Shown here: positions 1 through 8,439 of the stretch, piece by piece
How the letters are laid out: the number at the start of each line of letters is the position of its first letter
Numbering within the stretch: position 1 is the first letter of the stretch
Source of the DNA: a virus
DNA length: 43,899 bases
Virus record (IMG/VR): IMGVR_UViG_3300037011_000696
Span: 1-43,899 of that record
Reading direction: 5' to 3' (one strand)
Made by a program: the position numbers and the translations under genes
Notes under the pieces: model-generated
Databases searched by the model: none
What the model saw: the letters and a program-made list of their open reading frames with translations, nothing else
Told to the model about the DNA's origin: nothing

Positions 1-181
1 CCCGCGCAACCTCGTCGCTCTGGTGCTGCATGCGTTGCATGCAGGTCTGTCCGCGCAGCGTGCAACGCTCGCTGAGCTGGCCGATCGCCACGCCGTACTG
101 GTGCACCTGCTGGCGGATGAGCGAAAGCTCCGTCTTGGTCTCACCGATCGCGCCGAAGATGTCCTCGAGGGTGATGCTCAC
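1..181 (-). CDS. Membrane/coiled-coil protein of the lysis block, N-terminal part (runs off left end)
   Basis: This is the first 60 codons of a gene that continues past the left end. It starts with GTG at 181, overlapping the TGA of the gene upstream. The encoded protein is the same as the N-terminal part of the complete gene at 43147-43473. Three base differences (113, 125 and 131) are all silent third-position changes. The complete copy has a coiled coil followed by one C-terminal membrane segment, an architecture like XhlA-type phage membrane proteins. The fragment most likely marks the joint of a circular genome rather than a broken gene, but a true second copy cannot be excluded. Confidence 0.75.
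   Translation of the reverse strand, partial: MSITLEDIFGAIGETKTELSLIRQQVHQYGVAIGQLSERCTLRGQTCMQRMQHQSDEVAR
26..44. repeat. Perfect hairpin, 8-bp arms, 3-nt loop
   Basis: The arms CTGCATGC and GCATGCAG flank a GTT loop. The same sequence occurs at 43318-43336 in the second copy of the terminal repeat. It lies inside the coding region of the coiled-coil membrane protein. No function can be assigned. Confidence 0.6.
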
Positions 182-648
182 GGGGTCTCCTGGATTGCCA
201 CGGCCCTGACGGGATCGGTGGCGGACTCAGCACGATCCCCGCTGATTGCCAATGCCACCCGAAGCGGCGCCCCTGGTTTCTTTTGCATCTCCCCCGTTGG
301 TTTTCCGTCCTTATCGAGCACGGGTTCCTGCTCGTAGCACGCCTTGTCGGCTACCACGGGAAGGGCCACCGCAAGTTGTTTGGCGCTGTCGTACACCTCG
401 AGCCCGGCATCCTTAAAGCGCTTGAGCAGCGCCCCGCCGTCGTCGACGATCGGAACAACCTGCACGACGCCTCCGGTTAGTGGGGTGACAAGCGCCACCC
501 TGCCCGGATAGTCGCGCGGATCGAATGGGGAAGCGCAGTCGACGTGCAACTCAGCTCCGTGACCACGGCCCGCATCGGCGACGTAACGGAGTCCCCTGAC
601 GGCGTCGAGGGTGCGGGGGTCACATTTCACGTAGCAATACTGACGCAT
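178..648 (-). CDS. Hypothetical late protein after the tail fibre
   Basis: A 156-residue protein that I do not recognise. The start at 648 is chosen because GAGGATCC lies just upstream; a longer reading frame runs up to 807 but would overlap the fibre gene heavily. The protein looks soluble and mixed alpha/beta, with no signal peptide or membrane segment. It follows the large fibre gene by 7 bp and its TGA overlaps the GTG start of the lysis-block membrane protein, so it belongs to the late operon. At the other end of the window the same place before that GTG start is occupied by different genes (43470-43899), so this gene sits in a variable position. Tail-fibre accessory protein is a guess from position only. 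Confidence 0.75.
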   Translation of the reverse strand: MRQYCYVKCDPRTLDAVRGLRYVADAGRGHGAELHVDCASPFDPRDYPGRVALVTPLTGGVVQVVPIVDDGGALLKRFKDAGLEVYDSAKQLAVALPVVADKACYEQEPVLDKDGKPTGEMQKKPGAPLRVALAISGDRAESATDPVRAVAIQETP

Positions 649-655
649 TGGATCC

Positions 656-2608
656 TCACGTGGAGTATACAAAGCCGCCGGGGCATGGGATCGGCCCAGG
701 CACCGCATACGGAACGATCTGCACGTTTCCCACCAGCGACAACCCGGCCTGAAGAGCCGCCGCGTTGTCGCTGCCGATATCCAGGATGTCCATTGCGGCA
801 AAGTCACACGCCGTGTCGACGCTGCTTTGTACTCCGTCGACCCATGCCACCAGGCGGTTTTTCTCCCACGTGACCACGAGCTCGTGGATCAGATCGTTAC
901 AGAAGTTCGTCGCCAACTCGATGCTCCCTGCACTTCCGCCGGATGCCGCCGAGGTTACAATCAGATGTCCCGACGCAGCCTCGAGTGCGACGGTCAAGAA
1001 GTCGGTCGCGGCTGACCCGGTCAGATACATGGCGAGCAGGTGACGATTCGCCGCTGGGGTGAATACCCTAGACAGGAAACGGCAGAACAACGACCCGGAC
1101 GCGGCCCCAAAATGGGCCGCCCCGGAGTACCGGTGTGGGGTATCCGCAGCGCGCACCGCAGCGCCCAGGATGTCGGACCCAAGTGGGTCGGTTTGATATG
1201 CAATGTTGGGGTTCCAGACGTAGACGTCGACGGTCCCAGCATCGGAGCTCGTGAGGGAGATCCCCGCGTTGCCGCCAGCCGTGACCTTTGCGTTACCGGC
1301 ATGCGTCCCGACATATCCCTTACCCACCCTGACCCAACCAGCACCAATGGTCGCAAGATTAACGTCGGTATACCCGAATGCGGTAGTCGTCTCCCGCACC
1401 TGAAAGTTTCCGCTGGCGGAAATCCGCTTGAGCCAGCATCCATATTCAAACCGCGTGTTTGCGACCTGGCCCCCGAGCTGAGAATACAGGTATTCTGTGC
1501 TGCTCATGCCCAATCCGACCAACTTGGTTGCAGTGTACGTTCCATCCGGTGCGGGCGTGTCCGTCGTGTTGACCGTGCGTGTGACGTTTGCGCTCTTCGT
1601 CCACGCCCCCAAGTTGTTCCCGGCAAGAAGCGTCGTTTCTCCGGGCTCCACCCTGGCGCCCGTGAATGACCTGCCTGTCGAATCCAACCGCTGCACGAAA
1701 CGTGGCGCACCAATCCCCATGTACGTCAAGCTAGGACTGCCGCTGACAACTCGCTCCTGATATACCACGCCAGCGTTCCCACCGGCAGCAAGACCCGTTG
1801 CTGCGGCGATAGAGATCGATGGACGCGTGCCGTACACCATCGCCCGCTGTGACTTGTGTTCGGCGAGAACGTCTGCCGCCCCGGTTGCTCCCGCGCGAAA
1901 CCAATCCGCATGCCAGTAGACACCGACAAAGTGGAGCCGGGTGGACATCGGCGAGGAACCAGCACTGTTTGCGAGCAGCGCCAGCGCAACGGCCGCGTCG
2001 ATGGTGAGCACGCGGGCTGTGCAATCAACCAACGTGCCGGATGCGGCGTCATTGATGAACCATCGCCCGCCCATGGTTGCATCATCGCGGTTGATCGCCA
2101 GATCTGCCGAGACGAATGTCCCGGCCGTGAGCGCCGCACTGGTCACGGTCACGGCTCCGGTGGCATCCTGGATCGTGCAGTAGAGCGCCGGTGTAGCATC
2201 GAACCCTACGACGTATCCGACACCGGTGGTTCGCTTGGCCGCGAGGACCACAGACGCGACGACGTGGGACTTGATCTTGATCCAGATGTCTTGCGTTGTG
2301 ATAGCACCGTCGGTGGTATTTCCCGCGAGATAGTATCCGCCGGCATTGCCCAAGATGCACCCGTCGCTCACTCCGCCCCATACCGATGGTTGCGCGTAGG
2401 TCGGAGCGGTTCCGGCTTGGAGCGCCAGCGCGGTGATGCGTGCAGCTCGTTCCGGGGCACCGCCAGCCGTTGCTGCGCCGAGAAGGAATTCTAGAATCCC
2501 AGTCGGCGCCACTCCGTTGGGTGATGGCGGTGCAACGAGTCTATGGATCCCCGAGTCGATGCCAATACGGACAGCGAGGGACGGGTATGGCGTGTTGCCC
2601 GGTTTCAT
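656..2608 (-). CDS. Tail fibre / receptor-binding protein with concanavalin-like domain
   Basis: A 650-residue protein with a beta-rich composition (many Gly, Ala, Thr, Ser). The N-terminal 300 residues resemble a phage fibre with a lectin-like region. Residues about 320-480 look like a carbohydrate-binding jelly roll (NNLGAWTKSANVTRT, then a WVRVGKGY stretch). The last 170 residues resemble a LamG/concanavalin fold (HELVVTWEKNRLVAWVDGV). The probable role is binding a surface glycan of the host at the tail tip. GGTGAG lies ahead of the ATG at 2608. It follows three small tail-tip genes and the baseplate genes, the usual place for fibres. There is no visible chaperone or autocleavage domain. 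The fold assignments are from pattern, not search. Confidence 0.75.
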   Translation of the reverse strand: MKPGNTPYPSLAVRIGIDSGIHRLVAPPSPNGVAPTGILEFLLGAATAGGAPERAARITALALQAGTAPTYAQPSVWGGVSDGCILGNAGGYYLAGNTTDGAITTQDIWIKIKSHVVASVVLAAKRTTGVGYVVGFDATPALYCTIQDATGAVTVTSAALTAGTFVSADLAINRDDATMGGRWFINDAASGTLVDCTARVLTIDAAVALALLANSAGSSPMSTRLHFVGVYWHADWFRAGATGAADVLAEHKSQRAMVYGTRPSISIAAATGLAAGGNAGVVYQERVVSGSPSLTYMGIGAPRFVQRLDSTGRSFTGARVEPGETTLLAGNNLGAWTKSANVTRTVNTTDTPAPDGTYTATKLVGLGMSSTEYLYSQLGGQVANTRFEYGCWLKRISASGNFQVRETTTAFGYTDVNLATIGAGWVRVGKGYVGTHAGNAKVTAGGNAGISLTSSDAGTVDVYVWNPNIAYQTDPLGSDILGAAVRAADTPHRYSGAAHFGAASGSLFCRFLSRVFTPAANRHLLAMYLTGSAATDFLTVALEAASGHLIVTSAASGGSAGSIELATNFCNDLIHELVVTWEKNRLVAWVDGVQSSVDTACDFAAMDILDIGSDNAAALQAGLSLVGNVQIVPYAVPGPIPCPGGFVYST

Positions 2609-2609
2609 C

Positions 2610-3335
2610 TTAGCTCACCGGAATGATGTACAGGTTTCCCGTGCCGCCGCCAGTGATTGCCGCAAGTTTTAGGTTTGCCAGCGTGACCGGAACGAGAACT
2701 CCGGCCGGCAACGGGGGATCCGTCGCGAGCACCGATGTCGGGCTTGCAGCCTGGACCCACCCGCAGCGGACCTCGGAGAAGAGCAGATACTTTCCCGCGG
2801 CCAATGCCGCCCCGGTTGCTGCACTGACCCCCGAGATGGCGAGCACCGTCGGCGTCCCCGCCGTGGGGTAGTCGATGATCTTCGCATCAATCGACGCCAG
2901 GTGACCTCCTGCCTCTGTTGCCAATCCCGACGTGTTGAGATTGGTCCCGGCGTTGGCAGTCACGGACCCCGCGACTGCCCCCGTGTTGCACGTAGCGATT
3001 TTGGTGTCTAGCGAAGCGAGGTGCCCCCCGGCCTCCGTTGCCAGTCCGGACGTATTGAGATTTGTTCCGGCATTCGCCGTCACGCTCCCGGCCACCGCTC
3101 CCGTATTGCAGGTGGCGATCTTCGTGTCTAGCGAGGCAAGATGACCTCCGGCCTCCCTGGCCCCGAGGGGATCGCAGACCGGCAGACCGTTATCAGTCGA
3201 GGCGATCCCGCTGAGCGCACCGATCTTGGCTCTGGTGTCATCGGTCGCGTTCTTGAGCTCGATCGCTCCGATCTCGACGTCGCCCGTTGTGAGGGTGACG
3301 GAAACTTGGTCTGAGGTTTTGGCGATGTCAGTCAT
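2610..3335 (-). CDS. Tail-tip protein with 40-residue tandem repeats
   Basis: A 241-residue protein rich in Ala, Thr, Gly and Asn. Residues 61-100 and 101-140 are identical 40-residue repeats, and residues 141-152 begin a third (EAGGHLASLD, then TKIATCNTGAVAGSVTANAG). The final 80 residues resemble a small beta domain of the sort that ends fibre proteins. AGGAGAAGATC precedes the ATG at 3335. The stop is 1 bp before the fibre gene start, so the two are probably translated together. Repeated beta or coiled units in this place suggest a trimeric shaft or linker of a tail fibre. The family was not recognised. The repeat copies differ by about 25 bases, all silent. Confidence 0.75.
   Translation of the reverse strand: MTDIAKTSDQVSVTLTTGDVEIGAIELKNATDDTRAKIGALSGIASTDNGLPVCDPLGAREAGGHLASLDTKIATCNTGAVAGSVTANAGTNLNTSGLATEAGGHLASLDTKIATCNTGAVAGSVTANAGTNLNTSGLATEAGGHLASIDAKIIDYPTAGTPTVLAISGVSAATGAALAAGKYLLFSEVRCGWVQAASPTSVLATDPPLPAGVLVPVTLANLKLAAITGGGTGNLYIIPVS
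2880..3155 (-). repeat. Protein-level tandem repeat, 120-bp unit, 2.3 copies
   Basis: Units at 3036-3155 and 2916-3035, with a partial third at 2880-2915. The two complete units encode identical 40-residue segments but differ at about 25 of 120 bases. Every difference is silent, including one serine codon change between TCC and AGC. Confidence 0.85.
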
Positions 3336-3344
3336 GATCTTCTC

Positions 3345-3668
3345 CTAGGCCGAGCGCACGTAGATGGTTGCCGACTGCCCCGCTCCACCACCGGACCTCG
3401 CCCAGTCCACGTCGAGCACCTCGCAACCGGACACGTTCAGCCAGTGCAGCTCTGCGTGGAGGCTCTGGGCGGTCGTCTTCAGGGCGTTGAGCACGGGATG
3501 GGCCACGCAGGTGAGCCCAGAGCGCGCGGCTGTGCGCACGTAGAAGGTCCCGGCAGCGTCCCCGGTGTCCACGTCGATATGGATAACCGCGCTGCCCTGC
3601 ACCTTGACCTGTGACGTAGTGCCAGAGGTCGCAAGACTGAGTGTGATCTTTTCATCGGCAAACAACAT
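3345..3668 (-). CDS. Small hypothetical tail-tip protein
   Basis: A 107-residue protein with alternating hydrophobic and polar residues, as in a beta sandwich (KITLSLATSGTTSQVKVQGSAV). GGAGGCGATC stands before the ATG at 3668, and the gene is 9 bp from its neighbours on both sides. No signal peptide or membrane segment is seen. It lies between the gp48-type baseplate protein and the fibre gene, so a tail-tip or head-fibre-like beta domain is likely. I do not recognise the family and can give no molecular function. Confidence 0.7.
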   Translation of the reverse strand: MLFADEKITLSLATSGTTSQVKVQGSAVIHIDVDTGDAAGTFYVRTAARSGLTCVAHPVLNALKTTAQSLHAELHWLNVSGCEVLDVDWARSGGGAGQSATIYVRSA

Positions 3669-3677
3669 GATCGCCTC

Positions 3678-4220
3678 CTATGGCGTCGGAGTGATGGGTT
3701 CAAAGGTTGCTCGGATGCCGGCGATGCGGTCGGATGACTGTCCCGCAAGTACATCCACGAAGAACGTGCGATCAACCCCAGCCAGCTCGGTTGCCGCTGG
3801 AGTCAAGGCTGCGCTCACCCAGGCCCCATTGCTCGCCGTGGTATAAGTGGCCAACGCGGCTTCCGATGCTGGTGCTGTGGCAGATGCATCAAAGTTTGCC
3901 GAATACCCATACAACCCTATCGTGGGTGCCGCAGCTCCTCCACCGTAGTATTTCACGTGAACGTTCTTGAGCCTGAATCCGCTCTGGCATGGAATTGGAA
4001 ATACGATGTGAGCGGCAGCATTTGCAACCCACCAAAACAGGCTCACATAATCCCAGTATGGATGATGTGAGGCATCATTCTCAGGGATCCCTGTCAAGAG
4101 TGAGATCTTGCGCTCGCGGTGCAGGTCGACGATCCGGTTCTGCCAGTCGTTGAGGTCTGCCGAGGCAACAGGCTGCAATGAGCCGTAGGTTGTCTTGACT
4201 GCATCATAGGGCCAGGCCAT
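3678..4220 (-). CDS. Hypothetical tail fibre-associated protein
   Basis: A 180-residue protein. The N-terminal 40 residues (WPYDAVKTTYGSLQPVASADL) resemble the entry segment of small phage tail proteins in which a DLNDWQNRI helix is followed by a beta domain. The rest is beta-rich with aromatic patches (YWDYVSLFWWV). GGGAGGTAACC lies ahead of the ATG at 4220, directly after the stop of the gp48 chimera. It is probably a fibre adaptor or a small tail-tip protein. This assignment rests on position and composition, not on a recognised family. Confidence 0.7.
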   Translation of the reverse strand: MAWPYDAVKTTYGSLQPVASADLNDWQNRIVDLHRERKISLLTGIPENDASHHPYWDYVSLFWWVANAAAHIVFPIPCQSGFRLKNVHVKYYGGGAAAPTIGLYGYSANFDASATAPASEAALATYTTASNGAWVSAALTPAATELAGVDRTFFVDVLAGQSSDRIAGIRATFEPITPTP

Positions 4221-4222
4221 GG

Positions 4223-7006
4223 TTACCTCCCGAGCATGTCTCTATCTGTGAGTGAGTGGGCGTCGTTGGTCAAGAAGTTGTCGCTTTCGCCCGCGAGAAA
4301 CAAGCAGTGTCCCCACTTCACGCGGTCCAGGATCCGTTGCGCCTCGGCGATGCGACACTCGCCGGTGTAGTCCGGGTGGCGATGGGCGAAGGCGATGAAG
4401 ATGGCCTCTTGCCCCCCGGCTGGCACATGGGCGGCGAGGGGTTCGATCCATTCCACGTTGTTCGCGAGGGTGGCGTAGCGCAGCTCGAGGTCCTTCGCCG
4501 TGAACGACACCGTATTGTATGGCGTGTCGTTGGCCGCGAAGATCCCCACCTTGCGAGGCACGATGGTCGAGCTCTCCGTGTAGAGCAGCGAGCACATGTC
4601 TGTCATGGGATCTGACGCGAAGGCGCCGTATGCGAACGACCAGACGCCCTCGACGCGTCCAGCCCGCAGGGTGCACGGTAGCGCTGGCATGGCAACCGAG
4701 GCGAGCTGGGTCCGCGTCCCTCCAGCCTCGATCTTCCACACGCGCAGAAGCGTCGTGGCGCCTACCCGCCACGGACCAAACAGGTAGCAGTCCGTCTCAT
4801 TCTCGAAAAGGACGAGGCCACCACCCGTCTCAGCGTTGAGCGTGTAGGCCGTCACCTTGGCCGCGAAGAGGAAGTCATCCTTGCGGTCCACGAGCGGGGG
4901 AAGCAAGACCGTTGGCGCGTGCCAGGCAGCCGCCGACCAGTCCCCCTGTGCCGGCGAGGTGAGCGTACAACGTAGCCCGTCCGTGACCACCTCGGAGATC
5001 ACCCCGTTGCCAGCCTGCTGTTCGAGACGGTAGGACACGCTGAGGTCATCGCAGGGATCGGCGAAGGCCAGGAAGGGCTCGAGAAGCTCGGCCAGCATCG
5101 AGCGGATGTTGGCGGGCGTGCAAGCCTGGGCAGCCTTCGCCGCGGCGGTGACGCGCGCCTGTCGTTGCGCCCGCGTCAGCCCCGCGATCGTGTCGATGCC
5201 GAAGAACGCTTCCCAGTCCGGGAGGCAGAGGTCAGCGGTCTGCGGGAACAGCTCCAGGACGAGCTGCTCTACCGAGCCCTGGCCGAAGGCGCAGGCCTCG
5301 GCGTCTGCGCGCACGAAGTCCCAGAAGCATCCATCGTCCACCTTGGTGAATGCCCCGGGCGGATAGAGGTCGAGGAGCATCTCGGCCATCTTGGCGGTCA
5401 TGTCAGCAGAGCTCAGCACGCCACCGCCACCACCACCGCCGCCGCCACCGCCACCACCACCGCCGCCGCCACCGCCAAAGCCTGGGCCAGGAACGCCGCC
5501 GGGAGTGTAGGGCCAGAAGTTCACTTCAAAACTCCATGTGCTTGTTGTACTTTCGCCTAACAGATCTTCCGCCGTTACGGAAACATTGATAGTCGCTTGC
5601 GAGTGATATCCGGGGCCATAGACCACGTAATGGAACCCATTGGTGATCGCGTTACGCGACACAGACCATCCCGAAATTGCAACCTCGGATGAGTAGATGA
5701 CCACACCCTCGATGGTAATCGACACGGTAGTTGGATCTAGATTACCGTCCAGATCTGCAACATCAAAACTCACAGGAACCCCTCCGGATTGCCCTATAGC
5801 CAAGTCCGGAGGGGATTGGTTGGAGATTACTGGAGCAGCATTATTGACCCAGACAATTACCTTGCCCCCTGCCCCAGATCCAACTTGCTCACACCCCGCA
5901 AGCAGTTCTGCAAACGAATGGAAAGCTATACTCCATCCCATTTGAAGCCAGGCAGATGCAATAACCAAATTTGATGGAGCACTCCAAATACTACCGCTCT
6001 TATCAAAGACACCGACGTAGCCAGCATCGTATGGGCCACCATCATGAAACGGTGCACCAATAGCAATCCGACTACCATCGGGCCGGTAGGCAATACTAAA
6101 ACCAAACGAGGTGTTGTCTCCAACAACTCCCACACCTGGCAGTAAACGCTGATCTTGGGCCCACCCCGGAGTATAGGTCCACACCTTCCCATATCTATTC
6201 GGGAGCGGTGAAAAGATAGAACCTATGGCCAGACCGCCATTTGTAAGAGAACAAGCATCCCCAAACCAAGCGTTTATGAGGGGGCCGTCAGGATCTGTAA
6301 ACTTCTGCTCTTGCGCCCAAGCAGCTCCACCACCCGTAAAGGTGTAAGCTGCGCCAGCGAAGGCAATACCGCCTTCTGTCCTATTTGGTGCTCCGGCGCA
6401 GAACCTTCCAGCATACAGTGCTAAACCGATACCGAAATGGTCTCCCGCAACCCCATCGGTTGCAAGCAGCTTGGCCATTTCTGTCCAAGCCACTCCCGTG
6501 CGTTCAAAGACGTAGACTGCGCCCGCGTTTACTCCATTAGCATTGTCGTCACCGGGTGAGCTTACAGCAATCCTATCACCATCCATGGCAACTCTTTGCC
6601 CGAAACTGTCACCAGCCGCAATATCGCTGCTTTGAAGCTCTTGCTGTAGCACCCACACGCCACCAGATAAAATATAGACATACGCAGATCCTGCGATTGC
6701 TCCAATTCCACCATGATTGTGCCTACGAGCACCTGTGACAAACGTCCCTCCGCTGGCAGAGATGTATTCCCCAAAGAAGTCGTTAATTGCTCCGTCAGGA
6801 GCTATTATCTTTTGAACCTCAGACCATACCCCCGTGGCAGGATCCCGATAAAAGACATAGACTGCGCCTGCATCTGCTCCCCATGCATTATGGTCCCTAA
6901 AGGCTCCTATAAGGGCATAGTCACCTGAAACGGCAACAGCGCACCCAAATGCATCGCCATTGGCAGCATCGGAAGCAGCAAGAGTCTGTGAAAGGAGCCA
7001 GCTCAT
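4223..7006 (-). CDS. Chimeric baseplate protein: FG-GAP propeller, Ig-like region, Gly linker, Mu gp48/DUF2313 domain
   Basis: A 927-residue protein; Mu gp48 relatives are usually around 200 residues. Residues 1 to about 410 hold repeated FG-GAP_2-type units (pattern DxFGxxVAxxGDxxxIGAP, then AGAVYVFER), enough for a beta-propeller. Residues 415-505 look like an Ig or cadherin-type sandwich (APVISNQSPPDLAIGQSGG). Residues 511-529 are 19 glycines. From Met536 the gp48-type baseplate domain begins (MAEMLLDLYPPGAF, WEAFFGI). It is interrupted by a second lectin-like stretch and ends with the AQRILDRVKWGH segment. The ATG at 7006 overlaps the TGA of gp47. The 5515-7006 part is visibly richer in A/T than the rest, which suggests recent acquisition. 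A plausible role is receptor binding directly from the baseplate. Met536 (position 5401) could serve as an internal start giving a near-normal gp48, but it has only a weak ribosome site. Confidence 0.85.
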   Translation of the reverse strand: MSWLLSQTLAASDAANGDAFGCAVAVSGDYALIGAFRDHNAWGADAGAVYVFYRDPATGVWSEVQKIIAPDGAINDFFGEYISASGGTFVTGARRHNHGGIGAIAGSAYVYILSGGVWVLQQELQSSDIAAGDSFGQRVAMDGDRIAVSSPGDDNANGVNAGAVYVFERTGVAWTEMAKLLATDGVAGDHFGIGLALYAGRFCAGAPNRTEGGIAFAGAAYTFTGGGAAWAQEQKFTDPDGPLINAWFGDACSLTNGGLAIGSIFSPLPNRYGKVWTYTPGWAQDQRLLPGVGVVGDNTSFGFSIAYRPDGSRIAIGAPFHDGGPYDAGYVGVFDKSGSIWSAPSNLVIASAWLQMGWSIAFHSFAELLAGCEQVGSGAGGKVIVWVNNAAPVISNQSPPDLAIGQSGGVPVSFDVADLDGNLDPTTVSITIEGVVIYSSEVAISGWSVSRNAITNGFHYVVYGPGYHSQATINVSVTAEDLLGESTTSTWSFEVNFWPYTPGGVPGPGFGGGGGGGGGGGGGGGGGGGVLSSADMTAKMAEMLLDLYPPGAFTKVDDGCFWDFVRADAEACAFGQGSVEQLVLELFPQTADLCLPDWEAFFGIDTIAGLTRAQRQARVTAAAKAAQACTPANIRSMLAELLEPFLAFADPCDDLSVSYRLEQQAGNGVISEVVTDGLRCTLTSPAQGDWSAAAWHAPTVLLPPLVDRKDDFLFAAKVTAYTLNAETGGGLVLFENETDCYLFGPWRVGATTLLRVWKIEAGGTRTQLASVAMPALPCTLRAGRVEGVWSFAYGAFASDPMTDMCSLLYTESSTIVPRKVGIFAANDTPYNTVSFTAKDLELRYATLANNVEWIEPLAAHVPAGGQEAIFIAFAHRHPDYTGECRIAEAQRILDRVKWGHCLFLAGESDNFLTNDAHSLTDRDMLGR
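5420..5476 (-). repeat. Glycine-codon microsatellite (19 GGN codons)
   Basis: On the plus strand the tract consists only of GCC and ACC triplets. It contains a 24-bp unit (GCC ACC ACC ACC GCC GCC GCC ACC) exactly twice in tandem, with partial units at both sides. It encodes Gly511-Gly529 of the baseplate chimera and lies at the join between the A/T-richer receptor-like part and the conserved baseplate part. Confidence 0.95.
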
Positions 7007-8436
7007 ACCGGGCGCACCGTCACCTCGCCCGGAACGACGAGGTAGGGACCATAGGTGGTGGGTGTCGGGTCGGTCGGCGTCACATTGGCGCCAGGGGTGA
7101 TCACCGTGGCCTCGTTGCACCCCTCAACGCCGCATGGTGTCCCATCGGAGTGCTTCCGCCAGACGAGCACCGAGGCGAGCTTCGTGATGCGCAGGGTGTC
7201 CTCCCACCATTGGTTGGGGTCAGCGTAGGTCGAGCGAGCGGGCCCGAGAGTGTCCATGTGGTCGAGGATCGCAAGACGAGCACCAGCCGAAAGTGGCCCA
7301 CCCGCCCAGATGGGGTCGGTGGCGATGGGCGTGTGTGTCGGCGTCTCATCGATGACGGTGGAGTGAGCCCCCGAGTTGTAGGACACCACCGTGAAGAGCT
7401 GGCCGGCGGTGTAGATACGCGCGGGAAGCCCGGCGTCGACGGCGGCCATCAGGGTGGCCGGAAGGGCCGTGTTCCAGACGATCGTTAGGGTGCCGAGGGT
7501 CCACGAGCTGATCTGGTGCCCGCCACCCGCAGCCGTCCAGTCCCATTCGTAGCCCTGCGCGGGCGTGAGCTTCACGTCAACGGCCTGGGTGAGAGCCCGC
7601 GCGGCCCACACCTTCGTGTCGCGCGCGGGCGAGGGACGGACCGAGTCGATGAAGTCTTGGGCGGCGAGGACGAACGCGGCGCTGGGGATCCTGTCCGAGC
7701 CACTTCCAGCGGCGAGGATGGCGATGTCGACGATGCCAAGCCCGCGGCGCCCGGTGAGCGCGTAGCTCGAAGGCCCGTAGATGTAGGCGCCCGCCACGCC
7801 GTTGACGGACATGGCCCAGTCCCAGTAGTCCGAGAAGCGCCCTCCGGCGGGGGGGTTGCGGTAGGCGAAGATGACACGCTCGAGCAACTCGGCATCCGTC
7901 TCGCCATCTGAGCCGTCGGTGAGGTCGGCCACGAGGAGGGTGTCGGCCGTGATATTGGCAGGCGGGCTCTCGAGGGTGAGTGTGTCACCCGTGTTCTTGT
8001 TGCCGACGGCGCCCTTGGTGATCGCCTCGATGGACAAGTCAGCTGTTCCGACACCGATCGTGGCGCCCTCGGTGAGCTGAAAGCGGGTGCCATCCGAGTG
8101 CGCCAAAGCCAAGCCAGCCGTCACCGCGGCACCCGCGAGCACACCCGTCACGCGGCAGGCGTTTGTCCCCGAGGCGATGGTGGGCCCGCGCCGTCCGTCA
8201 GTTCCGAGCCTGAGCAGTGCATGCTTCTCGAGGCTGTCCGTGGGCGTGTCCGCGCCCGGCCAAATGTCCCCCTGGACCGCGCGGACGTTCCAGAAAATGC
8301 CGTAGAGCGCCTCGACGAGCGCGTTGAGGCGGGCCCACTCAGGAGATCCCTTCGCGGTGTCTATCTGCGGACGTTCACCCTTCAGGTTGGCGAGTACCTG
8401 AGCGAGTATCTGAGCGCGGGTCGGTACGGTGATCAT
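7003..8436 (-). CDS. Baseplate wedge protein, Mu gp47 / baseplate J family
   Basis: A 477-residue protein. The N-terminus PTRAQILAQVLANL is the usual opening of baseplate J proteins, followed by an SLEKHALLRLG segment. The middle has the family's beta-rich core with TDGSDGETDAELLERV, a strong signature of gpJ/gp47 (the run before FAYRNPPAGG). Length fits a J protein with an extended C-terminus. It forms the baseplate wedge that links the central hub to the fibres. It follows the gp46/GPW gene by 3 bp, and its TGA overlaps the ATG of the gp48 chimera, as in Mu-type tail operons. The last 200 residues are less typical and may carry an added domain. Confidence 0.93.
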   Translation of the reverse strand: MITVPTRAQILAQVLANLKGERPQIDTAKGSPEWARLNALVEALYGIFWNVRAVQGDIWPGADTPTDSLEKHALLRLGTDGRRGPTIASGTNACRVTGVLAGAAVTAGLALAHSDGTRFQLTEGATIGVGTADLSIEAITKGAVGNKNTGDTLTLESPPANITADTLLVADLTDGSDGETDAELLERVIFAYRNPPAGGRFSDYWDWAMSVNGVAGAYIYGPSSYALTGRRGLGIVDIAILAAGSGSDRIPSAAFVLAAQDFIDSVRPSPARDTKVWAARALTQAVDVKLTPAQGYEWDWTAAGGGHQISSWTLGTLTIVWNTALPATLMAAVDAGLPARIYTAGQLFTVVSYNSGAHSTVIDETPTHTPIATDPIWAGGPLSAGARLAILDHMDTLGPARSTYADPNQWWEDTLRITKLASVLVWRKHSDGTPCGVEGCNEATVITPGANVTPTDPTPTTYGPYLVVPGEVTVRPV

Positions 8437-8439
8437 CTG

